A stretch of DNA of 64,000 nt from Paragyromitra xinjiangensis (taxonomy: Eukaryota > Ascomycota > Pezizomycetes > Pezizales > Discinaceae): contig JBCAMK010000016.1 in NCBI GenBank assembly GCA_038503065.1, positions 930,001-994,000 on the forward strand, written 5' to 3'. The stretch's first letter is position 1, and every line of letters starts with the position of its first letter. Below the pieces are notes generated by a model, which saw nothing but the letters and a program-made list of their open reading frames with translations, did no database searches and was not told the origin of the DNA. This document shows positions 13,001-23,699 of this stretch, in pieces. The translations under genes and the position numbers were made by a program.

Positions 13001-13724
13001 CTGTCACCCAATTACCTGTGCCGCTGCTACTGCGAATCGTAATCAGTGCCTAGGCTTCCTAGGATTATAGAATCGTGGCTCTATTCAATGCCCATGGCCG
13101 GCAAACGGTATATCTGTGGTCAGCTTACCATGGAGCACCTCCCGCTGGAATCTGTGCTTGAAGATAAGGAATTGCTGTGAAGCAATTCACGGCTTCATCT
13201 CGAGGCTGTGCTGTTTCCATTTTTGTTTTCCATCACGACCCACAGGGAACCCCACCAACCCTCCCCGCCAAGTAGTCCTTAAATACAGATCCTCGCGATC
13301 TCCACGGTCTTTTTAGGTTTCAAGGCCGTCCACAAACCTTGTAATTGTTTTTGTCATCGTTCACTGACTAAAGCAACGGATATTTCCGTCTCTGAAACAG
13401 ACGCCGCGCGACCCGGCTTGCGGGGATAGCCAACCACTCTTCCTGGGGTTGAATACGACGCTGGCTTACGCTTACAGGCTGGTTGGTTGCTACGTGCGTA
13501 GAGGCTCAAGCTAGCAGGTTGCTATCGTTTGCTGTGCGACGCAGAAAGAAAGAGGGTGCAGGACCTACTTTAGGTGGGCTGTGTCGGTAATTGACCCGAA
13601 CTTAAATTCCCTTCAGATCGCCCCTGTCTTCGAGCTCCTATTCTCCTACAACATTTCTTCTTCGATTATCCCCACCTAAAACAATCGTTTCAATCACCTC
13701 CAAACACATTCACCTATCACAAGT
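10027..13724. other. 3.7-kb gene-poor tract
   Basis: No supported gene. Between about 10840 and 12510 no frame of 60 codons is open on either strand, which is unusual in this window. Small frames at 10549-10839 and 12513-12774 have no protein features. No clear LTR, inverted repeat or transposon domain was seen. The final 100 bases are the leader of the first CFEM gene. Confidence 0.5.
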
Positions 13725-14378
13725 ATGAAGTCTGCAATCTTTGCAACTGCCTTTGCCCTAGCCATCGCCGTTGTCTCTGCACAGCTCGATCTCTCGAGTA
13801 TCCCAAGTTGTGCCGTAGGTCTCGTTAATTAACATCGTTGCAAGTAGCTTGTGGCTGATAAACCCCAAACACAGTCGAGCTGCGCACTCACCTCCCTCAC
13901 GAGCACGCAATGCCAAACATCAGACCTCAATTGCGTTTGCCATGACAGCCAGTTTATCGATACACTTAAGCCATGCATTATAAAGGATTGTGACACCGCA
14001 GACCAGCAGAGTGAGTTCACCCCCCTCCTCATTACCGATTGCTCACCCTAATCGCTCCAACCTATATCGTCCTACTCATAAACCCAGCAATCATAAATAC
14101 TAACTTCCCTTATAGAAATGGTTTCAGTGGCCGCTTCCCTTTGCTCTAGCTACAGCGTTACTATTCCATCGGACATTTTGTCAGCGACTCCCACAGCAAG
14201 TGGCGCCGCTGCTAGTTCAACCGAGACCATCACCTCGGGCACTTCCACCGGCACTACAACCACCACCACTCGTTCTACCACCACCAGTACCAGCACCGGC
14301 ACCAACGCGGCTGCCAAGATGACCGGAAGCGGCTTTGTCGCGGCTGCAATGGGAGCAGCAGCAATGTTTGTTTTGTAA
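13725..14378 (+). CDS. CFEM-domain GPI-anchored surface protein (paralogue 1)
   Basis: Three exons, 13725-13814, 13875-14010 and 14116-14378; 162 residues. A signal peptide spans residues 1-19 (MKSAIFATAFALAIAVVSA). One CFEM domain follows with eight cysteines: IPSCASSC, TQC, LNCVC, KPC, KDC, SLC. The Asp three residues before the CxC pair (SDLNCVC) is present; in characterised CFEM proteins such as Candida Csa2 the equivalent Asp ligates heme iron. A Ser/Thr-rich stalk (TSTGTTTTTTRSTTTS) leads to a GPI-type end, with small residues then GFVAAAMGAAAMFVL. The product is expected on the plasma membrane or cell wall. Intron positions (phase 0 after the first Cys-Ala, phase 1 after DQQ) are the same in the two paralogues downstream. 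Roles in heme/iron uptake or surface adhesion are known for the family; the role here is unproven. Confidence 0.93.
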
Positions 14379-16065
14379 ATCGAACCATGAATTTTTTTTC
14401 TTTTTCACTCCTCGAAAACGATTATCCTTAGTTATGATGGGAATTCGAGATCGGGAAGGTAATCTGGGGTCCCGACAGCAAAAAAACGGAACAAAAGGGT
14501 CACTTGTACACATAGTAATGAGCAATTAGCTTTGAAATATTTCTTGTAATCGTTAAACTAGAATCTAAGCCCGTTGAAGTATCAATTATATGCGGCAAGG
14601 CACACATTAAACGGCGACATCATATGTCTCGGTGTGGACGGTGGCTTTAGAATTCTAGCCTCGCGAATTGTCTATAGCTGAAGCTCGTGAAACTTCAGCT
14701 TTGTAGATGATACGTGTAGTGTTTCTACTAAGATCCAAGTTAGTGTGGAAATGGGTGACGGTTAGCTCACGTTTTAGCATAGGTGCTATAGGAATTGTTA
14801 CGATAGCGAAATCCGTGGTGCTGTGCACTCACGTTACCACACCCAGCTAGGGAGGGTGGATGGGAAGCTCGCAACCTCAAACCCACTGCAAAACAAGTCT
14901 GCTGCCAGACTCACATAATGGGTACCATATTATGACGGCTAGATAAAGCTTTGCCGGAAAGAAAGCAGAATAAGTTCTTGGTAACTGTCAGGCCATTTTT
15001 TCTATATATTCGATAAAGGTGCATGGACATGCTGGTTTTGAGTGACAGTCGTGCTTCTAGTTCCTCGCAAACAGCAAGCAATGGATAAACACCCCAAAAT
15101 GGTATTACAAGCTAATAATAAAGCTCCCCTTCGAGATAGATTCCCATAGCCTTTAGTGTCGCGACTGCGAGAGGCAGAATCCCGTTAGCTGCGCCTAGAG
15201 TTAACCATAAATGTCTAAGGTGATTCCCATTATCGAATGATTCCCATCGAATAGCGCACAGCTCAGCCGTGCCAGGCAACTACATCCCTAAATAGATACC
15301 GACTAGCCTATTCACCCAAAGCTAGTCAGGGTTAGGTCTAGCGTTTAATCCCGACATGGATCACCCGTCCCGTAATCTAAATTGCAGTGTCGGCAGACGG
15401 TTCATCTCAGCCCTATTGACTACGGGATCTCAAGCATGGTTCGCGAGAAGAAACGCTTGTAGCCTAAGATCATGGCTTTTCTCTTCCTTTAGTGCAGGTT
15501 CTGGTACTTCCATGCCGTAGGACAAGCTTTGTTTGTTGTGAGTTAAAATTTGGGTTTTGGTTGGGAGATTTTGGTGGTGGTGATTTGTGTGACATTTCGG
15601 GCACAAAAGCAAACTGCCCAGCCAGATCGTCAGGAACAGAAACAGAAAAAGAAACCACCCCGATAATCCCCTCACCAACCACGATGTCAGGCTGCTGATC
15701 CCCGAGAAAGGAAGCAAGACTAGCACATGCGGAAAGGGGGAAAAGGGGAGTGAAAAAAGCCCAGAATTACAACACTATGAAAATCCAGCCGGAGGGCTGA
15801 AAGGGGCTCTACCGCTGAGGAGGAACATCCCGAAACCGCTCAAAAGATGTCTCGGTTTTCTACCGCGATGGTTGTCAAAAGCGAAGAAATGGAAGTTCTT
15901 GATGTCCAAAAATTTGATATGCTTCTATCTCTTGGGATTTGTTCCCGTAATGCAGTTCCGGCTGCCGCAGGTGTTTGTCTGGGGGTAAATTGTTTGACGA
16001 GTGATGCTTCGTGATGAATGGCATAAAAAAAACTTCATGACCACGTATTGGTGTGCAAAAAACAT
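14379..16065. other. intergenic
   Basis: No supported gene. The open frames at 15430-15726 on both strands are mutual shadows with low-complexity translations. Nothing repeated was recognised. Confidence 0.45.
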
Positions 16066-16138
16066 GACCGTGTAGCGTAGTGGTTAGCGCGTCTGCTTTA
16101 CACGCAGAAGGTCGCAGGTTCGAACCCTGCCACAGTCA
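16066..16138 (+). tRNA. tRNA-Val (anticodon TAC)
   Basis: Standard cloverleaf without intron. The acceptor 5' strand is GACCGTG and the 3' strand CACAGTC plus discriminator A. The D-arm is GCGTAGTGGTTAGCGC, the anticodon stem TCTGC/GCAGA with loop TTTACAC (TAC, Val), and the T-arm GCAGG-TTCGAAC-CCTGC. The B box GGTTCGAACCC and an A box (TAGCGTAGTGG) are intact. One acceptor pair, C4 with A69, is a mismatch. Confidence 0.93.
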
Positions 16139-16659
16139 CTCACATATCATTTTTCTTTTGCAGTGATAAAATTATGGACAGGACTTGCTGGTTCATTATG
16201 CATTTGGTGGATGCAGAAATGGGATGAGTGCTCGATTATCGCAAGACGGGAACCGTCAAGTAAAGTACGTGTATACTTGAGATGTGTGATCAAGAAAACT
16301 CTTGATCGTAACGCAACATCAATGATCGACGTTCGTGTTTTTGCATCTCCATAAAGGGGTCTCCAAACAGTAAATGATGGTAGCACAGCTCAGCTCTTAT
16401 GATGATTCACTGGACAGCTCAGTCCTCGATCCGGTGCAGTGCATCCAGACAGCTTAGGGTCAGGGCTGAGGCTGAGTCCCTGAGTTGCAAAAAAGCAATC
16501 ATACCAATCCTTTTCCGAGCAGCAACTTATATTTATGCACCCACCGCACACGTACTCTCTCCTCCCGTCTTCGCTACCACTACTTAAAGTAAACAACCAC
16601 CCCTCCCCCAGTCCCAATTACTTTAGCCTTCCTCACCAGCATCCTCAACGAACGCAAAA
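16139..16659. other. upstream region of double-CFEM gene
   Basis: About 520 bases between tRNA-Val and the next CFEM gene. No coding sequence is supported. The last 60 bases are C- and A-rich leader. Confidence 0.45.
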
Positions 16660-17857
16660 ATGAAGTCTACTGTCTTTGCTACTACCTTCGCTCTTGCTAT
16701 CGCTGCCGTGTCTGCACAGGGCTATGGTGGTGTCGACTTTTCGAAAATTCCACAATGTGCGGTAGGTTTCTTCCTCATAACCCTTGGCGATTGCAGGTAA
16801 CTGATAGCAATCACAGGTTCAATGTATAAACACTGGCATCTCAAACACATCATGTTCACCAACAGATGCCAACTGCGTCTGCTCGAACAAGGACTTTGCT
16901 GCGGGGCTCACGCCATGTATGGAGAAAGCTAATTGTTCTGAGGCGGATCAACAGAGTAAGCCCCTTTTTCATCATTCTCTTTATTCCTTTGCATATCACT
17001 AACATCCATCTAGCTGTTTTGAACTTTGCAAACACATACTGTTCATCTGGCTCTAGTAGTAGTGCCTCACCGTCTGCAACCGGTTCTGCTACTGGTTCTG
17101 TTACCGGTTCTGCAACCCATGGGCCTACGACTACTGGTTCTGCCACTCACTCTGCTCCTACGCCTTCGAGCTCTGGATCATTTGACATCTCAAAGATCCC
17201 AGCGTGTGCTGTAAGTTTCTCATCAGCCCAGTTCACAGCGGTTATAAGCAGCTAGAAACTAACAGCAAATACAGGCAACCTGCGCACTCAATTCTATTGC
17301 GAGCACTTCATGCTCAACAACCGATTTTGAATGTATCTGCAAGGATAACAAATACATACAATCACTCACCCCATGTATTGAGAAGGGATGCGATTCGGCT
17401 GATCAGCAGAGTAAGCACATTTTCTCTTTTCTCCTCTTCTCACATATTTGCTTCTTTTATGATTATCCCAACTTTCGTCTTGCGAATTACTGACAACCCC
17501 ACAGCGATGCTTGGCCTATCACAACAGCTCTGCGGTGCCTACGGTGTTTCTCTCAGCAGCGTCATCTCCGCGTCTGTTACCGGTGGAACTACGATTGCTT
17601 CCAACAGTACTGCAACCCATACCGGAACCACCACACACTCTAGTGGCTACGGAAACAGCACTTCCACCACCAGCGGCTCCACCTCCTCGACCAGTGGCTC
17701 TGATAGCTCCACACTCAGTGTTCAAACAACTACTGCTCCCGTTACCGGTAGCGTGACCACTGCTGCGAGCACTAGCACCAGCACCGCTGGTGCTGCCAAG
17801 GTGGCTGGCTCAGGCTTCGTCGCTGCGGCGATTGGTGCTGCTTTCTTTATGTTGTAA
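16660..17857 (+). CDS. double-CFEM GPI-anchored surface protein (paralogue 2)
   Basis: Five exons, 16660-16761, 16817-16955, 17014-17210, 17275-17410 and 17505-17857; 308 residues. A signal peptide spans residues 1-20. The first CFEM domain starts DFSKIPQCA and has SCSPTDANCVC, LTPC, EKANC and TYC. A Ser/Thr/Gly linker follows, then a second CFEM domain starting FDISKIPACA with SCSTTDFECIC, LTPC, EKGC and QLC. Each domain has eight cysteines and keeps the Asp before CxC. A long Ser/Thr stalk and GPI-type tail (GSGFVAAAIGAAFFML) close the protein. Each CFEM domain is cut by introns at the same two places, so the second domain looks like an internal duplication of an exon module. Expected at the cell surface; possible heme relay or adhesion. 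Confidence 0.93.
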
Positions 17858-20525
17858 TTTGCATCATGGATCATTGTATGATTGGATTTGGAACGATTGT
17901 AGGATGGTAATATGGGTCTCGGTAGCTATGGCTTAGTTACATTAAAATAAAAGTAGCTTTAATAAAATTAATTTTTCTTAAAAATTCAAATTGGGAATGT
18001 ATGGTTCAGGCTTATTTGCAATTGAAAGTTACTTGGACTCGCAGATAGTTTTGCTGCAATCTCCCGTTCGTGTTTTGAGCTCTCATAGGGTGCAGGAGGG
18101 GTATTTACATGTAGCTATGGGGCTTGATAGGCCAGCACAATTTTTGAACACGGTGTGTAGGTGTTATCTCGGCTAGCCGTGGAGGAACGCTATTTCTCTA
18201 CCTCAACTGATATCAAAGCCAGTGTTCTTTTAGGTTATTGGGATCCCTGGAAGACGATTGATATTCGCTGCTGGGTTGATGGGTGGTATGGTTTAGCAAA
18301 CCTACGGGCATCTTCGACCTTCGAGGCTCTATCTAGTCCGTTAAAGTAACGCGTCTCATTGCCGCTGGAACCTTCGTTTAGGTGGGTGGCTGGCTCTAGG
18401 TACGGGTACGACTGGAGGCGTTTCGCAAAACACCAATCGAGTGATACTTATGACGCCTAGGTACACAAACGTGTAGTCTAACGTTTAGTCTTTATTATAG
18501 TATACTCTCTGGGACGTGTCCCCAAGTCATTCTCTTTATTACGAGCCTAGAGGGACATTGAGAGATAGCGACGTTCTTGTTTTCAATGATTTTATCTGTT
18601 TCGGGCGACAATAAGGGCTTGGGTTGTCTTGTCTTAGAAATGACATGTCTCTATTTCTTTGGTGTGTAGCATATGCTAGGAAAGTGCTTAGAGCGTTAAC
18701 ACTGCTGGTACGTTTTCTGAAACTTCTTTCCCATGTGTAATTGAGCTACGTTTCACTTTTTACGGGATTCATTCACCTATGGTTAAAGAGGATTCCATGA
18801 CTTTGTTCCCACCATTCCCGTTGCCTGCTTCCCCCTGAGCGACTGTAGATCCTTCTTTTTTTCTAGTAGGCCGCGTTGCTTCTTCCACCACATTGATAAA
18901 TCCTGGCCATTGTCGCCGAAGTAGCGTAGATAGCACTAACCGCAATATCGCTGTCATCCGTACAGTTGCCGTGGTAGCTCGGAGAATGTCAAATTTTGTC
19001 AGTGAAGTGTTCGTGTCTTAATATGTCTACGCCAATCGCTGATCGGCACGAACAGGTTGTGGGCTTTGGGTTGACAGGTGGCATGCACATCTCGCCTCAA
19101 GTGCGTGATTTCGGGTGATGGGATCCTCCGAATTGATTGACCGTTAGCTAGAAATAGTATGTATGCGATGGGATTTACGGTCTTCACTCTCGCTATCTTC
19201 ATGGCGTATGTGCGACTGCTTGCGGTTGAGTGCTGATCCTTTTTGCTGGCTTCCTGTTTTTCCTTTTTCCGTTTTTTTGGGAAATTGCAATAGCCGTTCA
19301 CACGTGTCTCTCCAAGTAAATACCTCGTGACTGTCAACCGTGACTTGTGCTAAAACTCACACGCCTTTGCATAAATTTCAAGATGATAATGTTACTGGGG
19401 TCATTTCCTGCCCGGAAAGTCTAGAATACAACCCTATAGCTACCCCGGATTCTATAGCCTCCCCTTCCTTTATCCATATCCCCTCTGGGGTTTTTGCCAC
19501 AGCCTACCCTATTCGCGAATTGTATGTGCTATAGTGGTATGCGTGCTCCTGCGTTGAATTCAAGATGTCTTTTTGTGTTGAAGAAGCCAGACGATGCGAA
19601 TTAGGTACAGTTGGGACTCGGATGAAACCGGGCTCTGGTTTTATGACCCGTAACTATTCTCGGGTAGAGTTGCGCCCCCTCCTCGTCGAACGCACTTTTT
19701 GGGCGCTAGATAAGACGAGGCGGGCACAAAACAGCCATAACTAGAACATTGGAGAGAAGCGTAAAGTTAACTTGAAGCCGAGATCTTTAGGGTTCGAGAG
19801 TTTATTTATTTTCGGTAGTACTTCTAGTACGTATGTGATTTGTGAAGTGACCCGTTGGGAATATTCATGCCTTCCGTTCTTAGTGACCAAAACAGGGAAA
19901 TCACCGAGTGATATCGAGTGACTAAAAAACCATGAATTGTGTGCAATGTTCCTTAGAAAGCGCGAGAAACTTAAGCACCGCAGAAGAGCTTGTAGCTTAA
20001 TACGATCTTCTGTTAGGGGAAATTGGGATCGATAGAATATATGAGGGAAGCCACTGCTATGGTCATGGATATCAAGTACCTTAATTGCGGGTTGGTAGGA
20101 CAGGCCTTGGCACTCCAGTTGACTAAGAAGCTTAACCTTAGGACCATGGTTCGATCCTGCCACAACCTAGCCATCAACAAACATAACTTAGAATAGCCCT
20201 TCCATGTTTCCCAGCCAAATGAATGGACAACTGCCATAAATTACTAGTCGTGTAAAGTCCCCAGTCTACATTCAACGCGATAGAAAATGCTCCAGAGGCG
20301 TATTGGCGAAAAAGGTCCTCAGCCGCAAATGATGAGACGCAAGGTTAGCACAGACATTCAGGGGCGACATGCACAGTTGATTGATTGCTTTGGCGAGTCG
20401 CACCAAGACATATCACTTTGCTGCGATGATCGGCTAATCGGCTTTACTGCATAGTAATATATCTATAGGTACGCAGACACGGTTTTTCTCATCGTGGTCG
20501 TCCAAACCCCTTCTCCTCAGCAGAC
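17858..20525. other. 2.7-kb gene-poor tract
   Basis: No supported gene. Small frames at 17991-18349, 18769-18957 and 18999-19337 and a 140-codon minus-strand frame at 19741-20163 show no family features. Stretches around 18360-18560 are AT-leaning. Confidence 0.45.
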
Positions 20526-21261
20526 ATGAAGACCACAGCATTCGCCAACGTCCTTGCTCTTTTCATTGCTGTGGTGTCTGCACAGTTCGTATTTCCGCTT
20601 TGCGCAGTAAGTTCATCTAATTTTATACAATCAATGGTAGAACTATGTTGATAATTGAACGTAGGATAGCTGCGCGGTGACTGCCTATAGGAGCTCTGGG
20701 TGCTTGATAACAGACTACAAGTGTATCTGCAATAGTATTCCCCTCAAAGTAGCATTTGTATCGTGTTGTCTGGGCGCCTGTAACCAGGCCCAGGTGCAGG
20801 GTGAGTATTTTCTCCTCCCATCTTCCTCAGTTCCCTTTATCGCCGTACTTATTATCCCACTTCCCGCTAATCTTTTCGTTTTCTCTACCCCTCAATTGAA
20901 CATCAGTGTACTAATAATCGCAATAGAGACCCACAATGCTGCTGTTAGCATCTGCGCTCGGTACGGCGTCACACTCCCCAGCCAAGATCTAGGTAGTGCT
21001 GTATCTGTAGTTGCCTCCACACCCGCAGTCGTAACTGCGACTATCGTGGAGGTCCACACCACCGCCTCTGTTGCTACAACCGTCTCTGCGTCCAACGGGT
21101 CTGCGGCTACAGTCTATATAACCGAAGTCATTAACAATAATCCTGCCACTACTGCTGGAACTCCTGCTAGCACGGACACTAGCACTGGTGGTGTAGCGAA
21201 GATCTCAGGGTCGGGTTTTGCGGCGGCGGCGGCAATTGGGGTGGCATTGTTTATTTTGTAA
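20526..21261 (+). CDS. CFEM-domain GPI-anchored surface protein (paralogue 3)
   Basis: Three exons, 20526-20606, 20665-20800 and 20927-21261; 183 residues. A signal peptide spans residues 1-19 (MKTTAFANVLALFIAVVSA). The CFEM domain runs LCADSC, SGC, ITDYKCIC, SCC, GAC, SIC. It keeps the Asp before CxC but has nine cysteines instead of eight, because of the doubled SCC, and lacks the usual Ile-Pro-x-Cys opening (here FPLCA). A Thr/Val/Ala-rich stalk and GPI-type tail (GSGFAAAAAIGVALFIL) follow. Intron positions and phases match the two upstream paralogues. This is the most diverged of the trio, and the odd cysteine could allow an intermolecular disulfide. Confidence 0.9.
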
Positions 21262-22735
21262 ATGTTGCGAGTTCTTTTTGGAGAGGGTGTTGGGCTGAAT
21301 AGGGCGCCTCGTATACGTCTCAGCCGTCTGCACTCAAGGGGATAGTGGTTGCGGCTAATGGCGTTCGAACTGGCTCGGGATTCTCCGCACGTTGGTGACT
21401 GGTCTGGGGGCGTTGAGTTTTGGTTATGAATGAATTTCAAGTAGAAATGAATAATAAATGAGCGTTTATTACAAATGTAGTTATGTTATGGTCATCAGCT
21501 TTCTCTCTTTGGTTCAAAGTATCTAATCTTTATTACCTACACGGGGGTTATGGGAGTGGGGTGGGGCTGATTGGATATAAAGACTCATTGTCCTCGCTCG
21601 GTGCCGTTTTCCCGTGACGGCGGTTGCCAAGCGAGATAACATTTAGATCCTCTAACGCCTGCTGGGGAGGAACCGCTTAGTACACGGTGAATCCCGGGTG
21701 TTGATAGAGAGGCTGAAGAATCTCTCGTCATACAGAACCCAAGGCAGATTGTTTTCAGAAGTACTCCTTGGTGGTCTTTGGCTACTTGCTACTGAAGCGC
21801 GCGCCAGTCCAGTTTTAGGCTTTTCATTGAGGGTCTCTAGCCAGTTCCCCGAAGAAGAACATGGTATGTATTGGGGTATATCTTTAAAGTTCATGTGGTT
21901 GCACATCACTGGTGCAGTAGATCCCTCCTGCAGAGGGTGGCTTTCGTCACGCGCCTGTAGCCTTGGCTGTGCGAGTGATATTTCGTGATACATTATCTGT
22001 AGATAGATAATTCATCAAGTAGTCTCATCAGAAATCCTGTCACCTAAAGCTCGATCACTGGAGAATTTAGACCACAGCTTACGCAGTAGGTGACGATAAA
22101 AGTTGGGAGGATATAATTTAGCACTGTAGGATCTATAGAATTTACTCTTTTTATCTTCTGCCCTCTAGGTTGCTCTCTACGGCTGTTTTGTTGCAGGGCC
22201 GAACTGACGGGGGTGCCAGGACTTTTCTTACGGGACTGTACATCCAGCCGCCTGGGTTATGATGCCCTTAAAATATCAACGCTCTTGCTTTTAAAAAGAA
22301 AACGCAAAGCTGAGCAAATCTTTGGTTCCAGTTCAAGGCGATCAACAAAGCACAATAAATGACCCCCGTGCATGGTGTACGTAGATTGATGACCATGACC
22401 GCAAGATCCACTTATCAATTCTTTTCTCCTTTCTTGTTTGTATCCTCATTGGTGAGCAGTGGTATAAACTTGCCTTGTACCCTGTGATAAGCCATTCTCC
22501 CACCGCCTATCCCCCCATGACTTAAGCAACACAAAAGATATCAGTAGATGAGTAATTCCAAAAGGACCAAGACAATCGAACAACTACACGATAATTAATC
22601 ACACCTACAAACCAAACCGCCGTATCCCCACCCTAGATCCCCTTCACCTAGGATACCAATACCGTAAACCCGTTCAAGTTAGATCTGGATAGGTGAACTC
22701 TTGGCTCACCAAGAACAAGTAGACCAAAATGATGA
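21262..22735. other. intergenic
   Basis: No supported gene. Overlapping frames at 21652-21993 (minus) and 21698-21988 (plus) are mutual shadows. Confidence 0.45.
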
Positions 22736-22829
22736 TGATGGCGGCGAGATTTGAACTCGCGCTCTTTCGAATTACGGATTTCTGACTATGTCCTAAACGT
22801 AACGCCTTAGACCACTCGGCCACGCCACC
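22736..22829 (-). tRNA. tRNA-Leu (anticodon TAG) with short intron
   Basis: Class II tRNA read on the minus strand. The acceptor GGTGGCG pairs with CGCCATC (one G-T), followed by discriminator A. The D-arm contains GGCCGAGTGGTC. The anticodon stem TTACG/CGTAA encloses TTTAGG plus a 14-nt intron and a final C, giving anticodon TAG. A long variable arm (TTCGAAAGA region) and the T-arm GCGAG-TTCAAAT-CTCGC follow. The intron sits one base 3' of the anticodon, as in other nuclear tRNA-Leu genes. Confidence 0.9.
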
Positions 22830-23699
22830 CTGTGTATGTATACCTGGGTGCGGCAGGGACATATTATCTCATGGGCAGTTTGGGTAAAAGTCCTGAGCAT
22901 CGTATGCACAGTGGTCATGGGGGGTCTGTGAGCTGATAGGCCTCTCAGGTCTACTGGGTTGGTGGTTGTTGGTATTAGGCGCAATTTGCGTTGCGTCGCC
23001 CCTAAGCTTATACACTCTTACTTTGGATAGAGGGGGGTTGTTAAACTTGTGTAAGGCTTGACTACCTATATGATGTGTGGAACTTGGGGGAGCCTGAGAG
23101 GGAGGTGAACTTGAAGAATGTACATGTGGTGTTTGTTTTTACAGCTTTCGGTTGATTATTCTCTTGAAAGAATTGAGTATTTTGGACCTTTTCTTAGGTG
23201 TCCACAGTACTAGCGTCCACCTCCGATGGGTAATGCATTATCTATCTTCCTTTAGTACTTTGTGACCCGTGTGGAGGGGTGAATTGGGTAGATTTCTAGG
23301 ATTTATTCCGTATCATTGAGATATACGTGCGTTATAGGTAAGGTGCTGTAATAGATCAATCAATCAATCAATGGGTGCTGTGTTTGTGCGAGTGATAAGT
23401 TGTGATTCATATTACGTCTTAAGGCCCACTGGCTATGAGATACTGCTGTACTCTTATAACAGAGTTGGCGAAGTAAAAAGGGTATTATTTGAGATTGTTG
23501 TATTCGTATATATTTCTTCGTCCAGTTGCATGTACCGTCCCTATCCCCCTCATATTTAACATCTCATCTAGATCTACACTCAACCCACCCAACCAGAAAC
23601 CCTCTGGGTATAACGACCCACCTTATAACGCCCCTACCATCTATATCCCAACCCAACCCACTCTAAAACCCAAAAGAAACCCAACCCAAAAACCACCCA
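22830..23699. other. intergenic with ATCA microsatellite
   Basis: No supported gene. A short (ATCA)4 run lies at 23355-23372. The segment 23580-23700 is C- and A-rich and is the 3' flank of the minus-strand CDF gene. Confidence 0.5.

Noticed and set aside
19741..20163. 140-codon minus-strand frame and a nearby GGTTCGATCC B-box-like site
   Set aside because: The translation has no recognisable domain, and the B-box-like site lacks pairing T-stem arms and a proper A box, so no tRNA can be drawn.
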